NCBI GenBank assembly: GCA_963978905.1
Contig: OZ022261.1
Span: forward strand, 25,665,686 to 25,729,685
DNA length: 64,000 nucleotides
Origin: Trichostrongylus colubriformis
Taxonomy: Eukaryota; Nematoda; Chromadorea; Rhabditida; Trichostrongylidae
Reading direction: 5' to 3'
Shown piece by piece: positions 45,757 through 59,000 of the stretch. Position 1 is the stretch's first letter. Each line of letters opens with the position of its first letter. The position numbers were made by a program, and so were the translations under genes. A model generated the notes under the pieces. It searched no databases. It had not been told where the DNA came from and saw nothing but the letters and a program-made list of their open reading frames with translations.

Positions 45757-47099
45757 GATGACGAAAATTTCATTTATATGAACGTTTTATTGCTTCGCTT
45801 ACCTCCGGGTATCCAAAGGTATGCTCAAGTATCACTCTATATGTGATAGCAAAATAAAGACACCAGGTGGGTAAACTTGAAATCGATCTTGAAAATCGAT
45901 GAGAGCGAATGTGGTTATAAGTAGTGTTACCCTGTTAATGGATGGTATAGCTCCATCATTGAGTGCTACACCCCCACTATTACTTCTCTGCAATCAGAAA
46001 TATTCAAGAAAGCAACGTAATATGGTTATCTTCATGATTTAATTTTCGAGTTATTGGGTAGGGGGGGAGGACAGATTCGATTTGTCCCCTCAAGGCCAAG
46101 CGTTGCGTTGAGAAAATTTTTGGAAGTACGAACCCAACACTTTTTATCCGACAGAAAATAGGATCTCCTTCCTCAAATATTCCTTTACTCATGCCTACCC
46201 CGTATTTACCCCTTTCCTTCCCTTCCTAGGTTTAGGTGAAAATTTTTTCATTTTTCTTTTCTTTTCATTTTTCATTTTCAAACATTTTCCTAGCTCACAA
46301 ACATTTTTTCCCCTCACCTTTATTGTCGTTTTGATGAGTTGTGGAGTTAGAGATACTGACTTGAAATGCCTCCAATGTCCTTTGACATCCACGAAGTGCC
46401 AATTTTGTTGTGTCAAGCAATCCATACTGAACCAGAGCAGTGAAAAGTTATGTAGGGCAAAGTAGAGAATTTCTCAGAGACTAGAAAACTATTACCGCTC
46501 ATTACCATTACTACGTAGTAATACTGGTATATAGAAATTGGAGTGGACGTTGCATGCTGCACACATGCGCGCGCACAAACCCGATCAAAGCTGCTGTTGT
46601 CCTTTCATTAGTGGAGACTAATTAACAGCAACCTCGATAATGTGGAGAGTCTAATGTAATGGGAAACAAGTAATTATACCGTAGCCGCAGTTGACGAAAG
46701 ATATCTGGGGTTTGGGGCTCAGGGACGAGTCGGATGGGACAATACGATCCGTGCAACGATTGCTGGCAAACCGTGTCACGCGTGACGTTCGTGCGTAGCG
46801 GCCCCCACATAGCCGTCACCTATGCTGCCCAGTCTGCGACCTTTTCATGTATCAACGATTAAAAACTGATGAGAATGAATCATTGGGTGAGTACGGCTAC
46901 GTTTTCAACATCCTCTTACTTCACACTCAGCTGTAGTTTACGAAAATTCACTAACTGCCACTACTACTCATGTGGTAATCATTGTTTTGGAGAGCTTGAC
47001 AGCGGAAAAAGCCCGTCAAGGCAATTAATCATGCGACAATCATGAAGTAGTCATGAAGCAGTTAGGCGACCAAAATGGCCACGAATTTGGCTGAGTAAT
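45757..47099. other. Intergenic sequence, no supported feature
   Basis: The region between the uncharacterised gene and the transporter. It is AT-rich with T-rich tracts near 46230-46310. No gene, hairpin or shared repeat was found; the transporter promoter presumably lies at its right end. Confidence 0.4.
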
Positions 47100-50000
47100 A
47101 TGAAAATTCGGGACCATACCACAATATCCAATTGTGATCGATTGTATTCAGATCTCGGACCTCCAAAATGGCGATTGGCGCGGCGCCATTTCGTCGCCGC
47201 ATTGGCGTTACTCGGTTTCGCAAACATTTATGCGATGCGTGCGAATCTGAGTGTGGCGATCGTTGAAATGACAACCGGCATCAATAAAGAGATAAATGGT
47301 ACAAACATACATGTGAGTTCAGTTTCTTTGTCAACGTCCTTCAAATCATAATTTGATCGTGACCCTTTGTGACCAGACACACTCATCAAGTTAAAAAAAT
47401 TTCTCACGTACAATTTTTAATTCATGATTGCTGAATCCTAATATGAGACATACTAAAACATCACGGGTTCAGTCTCTTGGTGATTATGCAGGTAATTGTG
47501 GCTATGAAACCTTCTTTTTAAAATTCGCGGTCACAGTCAAAGTGATGGTTTATGGCTCCGCCACTTCGATAAAAATCGTCACTGGTAAATTGAAGTAAGA
47601 TCTGTGAAAATCCAATCAGAGGTTTACAGTGGTACCGTTTTCGAATTATTTAGGGTATTTTGACGGGAATTATAAGCAAACGACGTACTGCGCATGATAA
47701 GTACGTCGTAATGTTTCGATTGACCAAGAATTGAGCGTAATCGGCTCTATGTAAGTATTGATTCATGGGAAACGGTGGCTCAGTTAATATTTTGTCCTAT
47801 AAATGTCATTCCTGGCTGTTTGATTTTCCATTGTTCTTGCGTGGGTTCGTTCTTCGGTTATTCAAGCTCTGCCAACCCATCACTAGCGGAATACGGTACT
47901 AGATAAAAAAGGCTCTTTTCACATTTCCTAATCCTTCCTGAAGAGCTCAGCTATTCTTTCTGATGTCTCCCTAGGTCGCCCATTAACTGAGGCTGCCTCG
48001 GTGCTATTAGCAGAAAAGGAATCAAATTACGTGTAACTGCGAATGAATATGCTGGCGCTAGCATTTTCAGCCTCGTAAGCCATTCTGCCCGCTTTCGTTC
48101 TTTTTTCTAAGGTTCTTCAGAAAAGTCGATGTGATTAAGCGCGCTCCATTGACAGTAGCATGAAAACAGGGGAACATGGCCGAGGGGTTCTCAGCTTCGT
48201 CTGACTGACGTGATGTTATGAAATGCTGAAATGCGAACATAAGCCGTCTGAAATGACCCAATCTGCATTATCGACGGCATCCGAGCACATTCGACTCTTA
48301 CCATTAAAGGTCATTAAAATGCCAAAATGTTTAACGGGCTTAAACTTCACATTAGAAGAATAAATATAAAGTAGAATAGAAATTAACGATTGAAAAGTAA
48401 TTTGTGGTCCTTCTGTAGATTAATAGAGATCATTACTTTTTCAATTTCACTACATTCCAAGGTGACCTGTGACATTGTGATTCCGCTGAAAGGCATTCTA
48501 TTTTGAAATTACCGTTATTCAAGCAGGCTCCTAAAAATACTGAAAATTAAAAGACCCACTCGGAAACAAAGATGTGCTAGCAGGGTTTATATATTATATG
48601 ACTAGATTGTGCGGCCAAGATATGTAGTGCCGCTTCAGTTAACACGACCTACGTATTTATTCCTCACCGAGCATATCTTTCAGTGATTTTCGGGCCGAGA
48701 AGGTGGGTTCTAAAAAAGGTCGTCTGCACTGGGTAGCACTAAGTAGAAATGAGGCAGCAGTTCTAGGATTGTCGATTGACTCGATTGACGACATTTTAGA
48801 AAGGCTCTTTTAGTATGTCAGTAACACCAGTAGGCTACCTCGCACAGAGTTGATCAACGCCGTGTTGATTTTGCTGAAAAAATGTTACTGGGTAGGCGTG
48901 CAAATGTGATATTGTTACATGAATTGAAGACACCGGGAGAGATAAGGAGAAAGTGAGAGATGGGAATGCACACTCTCTAAAAATAAATCTTTCACTTCAG
49001 AAAAAGGTGATGTGTAGCGAAATTCGCATTGGAAGAGCGTGGCTCGGGGTGTTATCATGACCCCGCAGCTCGGCGTGTCGTTCTGCACTCAATCAGCAGG
49101 CCGAGTTGTCGACTAGGAAGGGATAAAGTTTGTGGCCGACTGGTTCCCCACCTGTATTCAGTCTACCTCAGGATTGGGGCCCAGAGGGGCGCGAGAGAGA
49201 AAAGGGGAGGGTTCAGGTTCCTATTCCTCGGTTTTTTTTTTTCGCCGTTTTATTCTGTTCTTTCTCTACTGCTACACTGCTAAGCACCCCTACCTCGTAT
49301 TACACATTCTGCCTAATGTACCCCTTCCGGTGTTTTTAAGTATAACGTAAATGGAATCCCTCAACTAAAGGATTCAAAATAAACAGACACATTTTTTCCC
49401 AGTTCTGTTCTAGGCTTCATAAATGCTGCTTACTAATTTGTTCCTCTCCGTCTTCCTGAAATTCAAAATTTTCCTGGAATTTACTGACAATGACATTTGG
49501 TTAATGGGAGTGGTATCCGTGTATGGCTTTCAAAATGAATGCGTAACCAACATACATGAAAATCGCAAACCTATGTTTCTCATGACGTCACCATTTGTCT
49601 AGTTTGATGCATGGCATCTAATGGGTCATGCACCACATACAATTTCCATGAAATGTGCTTCAAGAGGGATCATACATTGTATCACTTTTCTTACGCCACT
49701 GCCCAGATAGGGAGAATCACTGGACAGAAAATGACTGTGATTTTATGGCGAAGCTGTAAAAACATCATTAGTGATTCTCTTCCCATTCATGACCGCTTAT
49801 GTTGAAAAATTTAATCACAGGTTCAGACATGATGCAGAGTTAAAGAGGTTGAGCATTGTCATCGATCATTTAATAATGTCAGATTACCATATCATTCGAT
49901 TATCACGTCGTACCAGTCATCATGTAGTGTCAAATCATATCACATCGTATAATATCATATCGTGTCATATCGCATTACACCACATTAACTATCAATTCAT

Positions 50001-53000
50001 ATCAGGTTGGTGTTAACTGCAATGGTGTCATATTATACCATTCCAGTTATCAAACCTTATCAGATATCATATCAAAGTGTAGTCTCGAAAGCACTGCTTA
50101 ATTTCTCCATTCGGGATCTTCTGTTGAATAGAAAATAAGGAAAAATTGTCATCTCATTTCTTCGTTTTGGTTGCACTATTCATAGCGCCCACCTCATAAT
50201 AGGGCGGAGGTGGTGTAGTGACAGGTGGCGCGCACCCTAATTTCATGGTGCGGGGATCAAATCCCGCATCAACGTCCGCCCAGGCCAACCAAGCCTTCCA
50301 TCCCTCCGGGGTCGGTAAATTGGTCCAGAATCGTCTGGGAGGATAAAAGCACTGACTTGTACATCGGCTGGCCACCGCAAGTCAGTATAGGCCACATCAC
50401 ATTCACCAGCCATCACGATTCTGAATGGAACTAGAATGTGCGGCGCATCCCACAGAAGGGATTGATTAACGCCAAAAACTTCATCCTTTATACTTTTATG
50501 TCACCAAAATAAAAGGATAAAAAGATATGTTTTTGGCGTTAATCAATCCCTGGGATGCGCCGCACATTCTAGTTAAATTCAGAATCGTGGTGGTTGGTGT
50601 GATGTGGCCTATACAATGACTTGCGGTGGCTAGTCGATGTACAAGTCAGCGCTTTTATCCTCCCAGACGAGTCCAGTACCAATACCGATCCCGGAGGGAT
50701 GGAAGGCTTGGTTGGCCTGGGCGGGCATGATGCGGGATTTGGTCCCCGCATCATGAGAGTGGGGTGTGCGTCACCTGCCTCCATACCACCTCTGCCCCTG
50801 TCACCAAAATATACCGAATTAAGTGCCAATAATCATAGTAATATTTATAATCATCATGCTAACATTCTGGTAATACAGCAAAATAAGAGGAACAGGAATA
50901 GTGGCAATGCTTAACGGAGCACTTTTTCAGTAAGCATCAATACAGCCCATAAAATGGTCCGCTCACGGTATAGTTATGCTTTCCAACTCAAAAATCACGT
51001 GAATTCTCGTTCGAATTTCCAACAAATATGTAAATGCATCATTTATTTCCCTAGGCATAATTAACTGAAAAGCAACACTATCATGCTCGCTGGCGATTTG
51101 CTGGGACTGCAAAATGATTTTTTTTGGAGTTTTTCATATTCATATGCTATGTACTTGCTATGTTAGGAGGTTATTGTGAAGCCAAGGAATCCACTGCAGC
51201 CGATATTAGCTGGACTAGCCCGTAGCACAAGGATGTAAATAGTTGGGAAAAAATGTCGCTGCTCGCACATGGATGACCCTTTGATTATGAAAAACGGGCA
51301 TTCGAGGAGAGGTTGTTGTTGTTGTTGTTTGAAGCGGTGTTTCCCAGTTTCTACTCTTACTATAAACAGTGAGGCACCCTCTGAAATCCACAATCGGAGG
51401 CAGCTCTGACAGTATGTTGTAGGGAAATTTTTGCGACATTTTTTGTACCTCTTTTAATCTCTTTCACACCAAAAAATAGGTCTTGTCAAAGTCGATCATG
51501 GTGATATACGGAAAAATATTTAATATTTGATAATTGGGAAAAATGTAAGCGAGCAAATTTCAATGGGGAAAAAATGAAATACGATCTATATATATTCAAA
51601 GTAAGCTCATTATGGTCATGGCTTTTATAGTCTCGTCGTTTGTGTTGGAGCCCCAAGCGACGCTCTTGGAGAGTAAGCAATCGAAGTCTTTCTAGAAAAA
51701 TCGTTTATTTGTCGTAGACTTAGTGGTTGCTGAAATCCAGAAGAAATACTGATTTGTACAGGGCGCACTCTCCATGAATCCCATCCACGGAAGTTTTTGA
51801 AAGATTTCAAAAAATTATTGGGAAAATGTCGCAGAAATCTGATCACGGCCTAATATTTAATATGCGACTCTCCTTGGTTCAAGTGTAGTAGAAGTATATA
51901 TTGCACTTCCTTCGTTTTTTTGGTATCTGCCTAGATATGAATTCCCCAGGCCCACCATGGTGTGTAGATTCCCTGGAAACCTAATGCATTGTGCAGAAGT
52001 TGATGCAGGATCATCATTTGTCAAATTGATATAAAATCATCATATCTATAATTAACCAATCATATGTACCAATTATCACGTAATGCATATCATATCACAT
52101 CACGCTGTGTCAATTATCAAGCCTCATCAAGTTTTATTTCGAAATTATGGTATTACGCCTTTAAATCGGCCTGGCCATGCTCATCCATCTGTATAAGTAC
52201 TGCGTGGCGCTGGTGTGTATGAAATGCATTGATGTAGCGACCAGTGGGAGCGTTCCAGCTGAAAATTGTTAATTTTATAGCAATGTAGCCGTGTTTGTCT
52301 GGGGAATGCATTCGAATGCCTCACGAAGCTCCTACTGGGATTAATTCGGACCTCAAAAGGCGGCTTTTACGCTAAATGATGCGACCAACGGCACATCTCG
52401 TGCGTTTTCATTCCGGGTAATTCAGTCAAAATTCAATTGAACTCCGAGAGATGACGAACGTCCACGCAGGGAAGAGTCTCGAAGAACGGAGCGAAGGCTC
52501 TGTGCAGCTCGTGAGTTGTTGCTAAATCGAGTAACACTCCATTTATCATTCGACGATATAAAAATTTGATTTAATAATGTGACCCAGTTGAAAAATCGAT
52601 TGAATGAGCGCAAAGAGCCGAGTTTACTCTACTTGACACTTGATGGCAGTGACATCATCGGGATGTTTCAAAGTGCAGGCGTCAAATTCTCGGAAATTCT
52701 CGGAATTCTCGGCTGACATCATGCTACTGGACATGAGAGTGCAATTTCTGTGAATTATTTTACACTATTCATGGCTCTTAACTTTTGAGTAGCTCAAACA
52801 ATGCATCACTCGTGTGAAATGTGTTCAGGAGGGGATTCTTCATTTTTGGCCGATTATATGATAGAAACGGATTAGTCAGTAAGGGAATTTGAGAAAATTT
52901 TTGGAATTTTTTGGAAAGGTGATTGCCCTGCTGTGCGAGATGCGTCGTAAATGGTTGGGGTTTTTCCTAGTCTTCCTTTGCGAAGAACTAGTGGATTGCA

Positions 53001-56000
53001 ATGAAAATGCGCGCGCACACAGCGTAGGTTGGTCCAAACACCTGAGACGTAGGATCACACATGGGCACTGTTTATGGGCAGTTAAGAACCGTGATTAGTG
53101 GATTGGTCAACCACCAATAACAATCGACGCCTGTAGGCAGTTTTTACCCAGACGTGAGTTGTTATGGCCGTACTATGGGGTAGAAATACATTGATAGGAG
53201 ATTTTTAGACTAATTTGGGAGATCTTAGATAGTGACTGGTCTGCTGCGCGAAATCCATCTAGAAGATGTTTGTTGAATATATCTTTCTACTTTTCCTTTA
53301 TGAGGAATTTCTGAGTTGTGATGAAACTTACATCACCTACGTAGGCAATTGATCCAAAGATCTGGGTTGCAAATTGCATAAAGACACTTTGTTTTGTGCA
53401 TGATTGGTGGTTGAGCACTCGCCAATCATAGTCGCCGCCTGCACGCATCTCTCCGAACGCAAACTAGGGTTGGTTCATGAATCTTGCAAACACATGCAAT
53501 CTTTTCTCAAAACGTTGTCACCTCGGAGCTCTCAGATACATATAGACAGTATGTGTAATCACCATTGTCTTCTACCACTTTCCTCCAATGACTGAGCAGT
53601 TGCGCAATGCCCTCTGCTCAAGGGATCCCAAGTTGCGATACGAGAAACCCATGGATACAATTTCGAGTGAATCTAAGTAGCCAAATATTTTCGCTTTTTA
53701 TGCAACGTTCAGGGGCCTTTTCAGAATTCGGAATACCCAGAGTCGAGAGCTTGCGCAAGATGAAGCGTGACTTCTTTGCCCAGCTCTTTGTAATTTCCCT
53801 GCCTTTGCAACGTACTGGGTTACAGTTACACGATCATGTTTTAACAGATGAGGTACACTTAGGAAAAGATGAAAGGTACTGTTAGCCAGCTTACGCAATT
53901 GTTTCGCACAAGCAATCGTTACACTAAGTTGTTCCGGCTGGTATAATTGGGATTTTGGCGTTAGTGAGGAAATCTGGAGCGATGGCTCCCACTTGAAATC
54001 CACTGATAGTCTCACTAGAAACCATTCTCCACTACTTCGCCAGGGGTGTGTGCAGATATGACAGCAAATCGCTTCGCGCCGTTTCACTCGCGGCGCCACC
54101 ACTACGACTTGCGAATCGAGTGCTCTTGGTAGCCCGGCAGAGCGTGGCTGCGTCAGTTCTGCGCTTACCATGCAACACTGCCTCGCTTGAAGGCTGCCAT
54201 GCCCTGCCACTGCCGCTCGCACCCGCCGCACCGCTCGCCGCGGGCGGCCACACGATTCGTTGTCATATTTGCACACACCCTTCGCCAGTGATACCCCTTC
54301 TTATGGTTCACGTCGATGGTAACGTTCCAGCTTTCATCTCCAATCATTGTCTCTCGTAGATCCCCATAAAGGACAACGCGACAAAGGTTTTTCTAGACAG
54401 CCATGCTGACTTCTTCGACTCACTGAGTTGGTTAGGCACCCCACCTGATAACAATTTTGGGGAGTCATACATTTGGTAGTTTAGCAATGGTTGTGTGATA
54501 CTGTCAGTGTTATCGTTACTTATTGCATGAATACCTTCGAATTCGCTTTCAAACATCCTAGGATAGCATCCTGTCCAGTGGGCGTCCAAGTACCTGTTGG
54601 TGGCTGAACAAGAAGACTCGTATCTCCTGGTGCAAAACTAATGGAGCGGCCACACTTTCAGGATAGTACATAGCATTAACTGTGTTTGCATCATTAACAT
54701 TAGCAGTTGTTTCCTTAACCAGAGGACTCTGAAGACACTTGCAATAAGTTATATGTCCAAGATGAAATTCTGAAGTTAAGCCGGGTATAACGGAGCGGAA
54801 CCCCTTATAGGTATTTGGGAAAGTCATCAGATTATGCTCTAACTCACTCTGGTAACCATTTGTGAGCAGCGAACCACAACAGTTTGTGATTCTAATGCTA
54901 GACTTATGAAAGGCTGAAAGCGAAATAGGAACTGCTGAGCGGCCTCAAAAGTGGAGAGGGCCCAGCTCTTAGTTTCAGAGGTTATGAAGTTTTTGTGAAG
55001 TTAACGATATTCGACATCGTTCTGGTAAAGTTAGAGTGAAACTCAAAAATCAGGTAATATGGCCTTGGCGTTTAAATTGCGCCATCTCATGCTGGTTGCT
55101 GACGGTTACATTGCAAATCGAGCACATTTACAATCTTATTGGGTGAAATAATCAATATTCATTCATTGAACTACTTTGAAAAAGAATATCGCCGCTGCAG
55201 TGGAAGGTCACTCATGAAAATGGGAAAACTTGCATTTGTATTCATTTAGAACAGATCTCTGGACGTCTTGTTAATGAATCGATCACTATGCTTCTTAATG
55301 GAAAATTCCGAAATTTCCTCGTCGTCAGAAGCAATCTCATTCGTAGTCAGCCCGTAATGCAACGAACCATGAATCCATGACGTCATCGTAACGAAGATTC
55401 AACTTGTTTTGCCAGCAAGCAGGCACCCGTTTATCCTATGGCAGTCATTGTTGACGTTAGCGGCCCCTCATCATTCATGCAGAGTACGATGGAAATACTT
55501 GATGATTCTATTCGAAATGATGTCAGCGGAAATCTGAACAGATTGTTTCCCAGGGGATTTCCGGTTATGGGAGGATTCGCCCTACTCGACGAAAAGGATC
55601 TGATCTGATTCGGATAGTTTTGCGCTCCTGTGCTTCCCTGAAACCCTTCCTTTATATTGAATTGGGTTGTCCGGAAAATTCACAGACGGAACATTCTATA
55701 ATTCCTCCAAAAGGTCACGGACCCGGGAGAAGGTGGGCACAGATGAGGTTTTGGGTGTCGGTAGCAGTTAAGCGAGTCACGTCTCCAGTGAGCGAAGCGT
55801 AATCCAGCGAGGTGGTACTTATATGTTCGTAATTCTGCTTCCGAGCTGCTCGGAGACTGGGAAAAGTCGGTGAAGCTCAGCGATATCTAGGCCGTGTTGA
55901 ACATACATAATTTGGGTGAGGACCCGCCCATAGTGGGCGGAGCGTGCAGCCGACCAGCTCGTCCTCGATCAGAAAAACCATAATTCCCTTCCAGGGTGGT

Positions 56001-59000
56001 CTGGAGACCACATAAAAGCTCACCTGGTGTGTGGTACCTAGAGCGATAAGAATAATGTCAAGTGATCACGATACGTGGAGCCTTCACTAGGACATTGATT
56101 GAAATATCGGTTCTGTGCAGAAGGTCGGAAACGACTCATTAACCATATCATTGAGTGAGTGCCTTCACAGAGGTCGGAATCCTACACATCATGCACCACT
56201 GATCAATATTGGGTGAGAATAAAGGTTCTTGTAGAGAAGGCTGAATGGCTCGTGAACATATCATTGAGTGAGTTCCTTCACACAGGTTAGAATCCCATAG
56301 CATCATGCACCATTAACCAATATTGACTGAAAACATCGGTTTTGAGCCAAAGGCTGGGAACGGCTCATGAACTGTATTATTCAGTGAGTACAGTGAATGA
56401 GTTCACTGAGGTTGAAATCTCATAGCATCATGCAGCACCAACCAATATTGGTTCAAAGTATCGGATTTTGTGAAGATGAAAACGGCTCATGGTTCGTATT
56501 GATAATAGCAGTTGTTGAGTCCAAGGCGCAAGCCAATTTTATACTGAAATACGGCCATTGCTACTGAAGCTGTCTTCAAAATGACTTCACAGAGCCCGCT
56601 ATTCACCACTGTCCTGTATGTGCACGATGTATGTCGTGGACCTCAACCGATACTACGCTCACTGTACGATATCGAAACTGCTTACGATTGTGAATTTTGG
56701 AGAGTGACTCACGTTTATAGTAAGAGTAAAGACTTTTCTAAAGCCAAAGGGTCACCTATGCGCGAGCAGCGTCACGTTTTTCCGATTATGTACATTCTTA
56801 TATGTACTACGGTGAATGATCTTGTTGGAGATTTTAACGAGGATTCACGTGATTTTTGAACTTAGAAAGCTTGACTGCACAGCGGACGGCCATTTTATAT
56901 ACTAAAAAGTGCTATTCGTTGGGCATTTCTTCTATTACTATTTATTTTATTTCGCTGTATTTACGAAATATTAGTATCGTAGTTTTAAACATTACTATAA
57001 TTATTATAAATCAATTCGGTATATTTTGGTACCATAGTTCTGATTATCATGAGGTAGCGCTATGAATAGTGGAACCAAAAACGATGAAATGACAAATTTT
57101 TCCTTATTTCCTATTCAACAGGAGATCCCGAAAGAGGAAATCGAGCAGCACATTCGAGTTAACACTTTGATATGATATCTGATGCAGTTTGATAATTGAA
57201 CTGGTAGGTATGACATGATATCAATTACCATTAATCTGATAAGGTTTGATAGCCAACGTCGTGCAATGTGATATGACACTATATGACATTATATGATGTG
57301 ATATGGTCTGATACAACATGATAACTGGTATGACTTGATAATTGAATAATATAATATGATAATTTGACGTCTGAGATATGATAATATGATGCTCAACCTC
57401 TTCAACTCCGCAACCCGTCTGTCGCTCAGTGTACCCTCACTATTATTTTTAATCTTAGCTCTGCAGAAGTGCTTCTGAGAGGGTAACTCCTCAAAAGTTC
57501 TTAATTCGAAATTCAATTGTGTGATAGGCACGCGGTACTGCATGTGATTCAGTCTGTTTATGGTCTTCAGAGCGAGATGTTTCTTGTCGCTCGGCACTGA
57601 AATGGGTCGGCCATTGTAGTTATTGTTACACCGAATTAGCGTACTCATGACTTTCAGAGCACCGCTAGTGATGATGAGGCAATTAAGAATTAGGAAAATT
57701 CCTTAAGTGGTGGGGCGACTCTAAGAGATGATCTGGGGTGCGTGGACTTATGTCGAAAAATCGCTTCGCGACGTCGCACCCGCGGCGCCATCAGCACGAC
57801 TTGTCGCTGTCAGTTTGGATTTCGCTTGGGACTCAAAGTTATGGCACCGTGGGACCCATTCAAAGAAAGCTGCATGTGTCGGCTTAGCACCGGCCGACAC
57901 ATGCTGCTTTTTTGAATGGGTCTCACAGTGCCATAATTGCTATCGCAGTGAGGGGGGCACCCAATGAAAAGTTGCCCATCTAAGCACCTTGAATGGATTT
58001 TTAAAGGATCAACCTGCACTCTCGTGAATATTTTTTTGCTTTTTTTTATTTTTGCCTGAGCCTTAGTATAGGAAAGTGATCTTATCCTAAGGTAATTAAT
58101 GTCGATAGTGAGATGCCACCCTGCGCTCTTCACCCCTTTTTCCCCTGTGCCCTTCACCACAGTTCGATTTGGGAGTTTGAAACAACTTACTCAACAACAA
58201 AAATTGGAAAGTTAAAAACGGCAACAGAAAACAGCAAAGTAAACAACATCAACTCAAAAACGCGCAAATCAGCTAATAACTGCCTCGGGCGTCAACCTTC
58301 AGAGGACTTGTACGCGACTGCACGCGAAAATCAACCCGGTCTCGCCGCGGGCAGCCAAGCGATTTTTCGACGTAAGGCTACATACGATGGTCTGTGACGA
58401 AACTCGCTTTGAGAGGCTTTTTTTTTTGAGCTTCTCGTTACCTTTGTACTTTACTGGGTGCCGATAGTGGAGTAGCGGTGGAGGGCGGGGCATCCTTCAC
58501 TGCTCCTCTCCCCGTTGGTTTCACCCCTGCAGTGATGCAGAGGGCGCCAAAGCATGTCCTTGGCAAAGATCAGTGTGAGAAGGGGTTCCTGTTTCGTGGT
58601 TCCTGACTTTCTTTAAGTCTTTCCCTACTGTTGCATTACTGAACACCACTTTTTTCGAACTTTACAACCGCCTATGCCCTAACACTGTCTTACCTGGATT
58701 TGGGTAATTCAGCGCTAGGGGAGTAGCCGATGTACGAATTCTGGTCAATCCTTATAGGCTGATCCAATTGGGATGGGAAGATTCTTAGCCTTTGCTCGTA
58801 GATGCGCGCGTGTGTCCATACAGATGTTTGGACATGGAACGTAGCTACAATGTAGGAGGTGAAGCCTCTGTGTGCGCTTATCAAAGGAAGCTCTGGTAGT
58901 ATTGAGGTGCATGCATTTTTTTGGGTTCTCGCTGATTGATTTGATTTTTGTTTTCAGATCGATGGAGAATTTCGGCAATGGTCAACAATGCAACAAGGCG

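Noticed and set aside
49900..50090. Possible CRISPR-like or regulatory array from repeated TATCAT words
   Set aside because: The repeats are irregular low-complexity sequence, mirrored at 57160-57380 as part of the inverted duplication, and the locus is eukaryotic.
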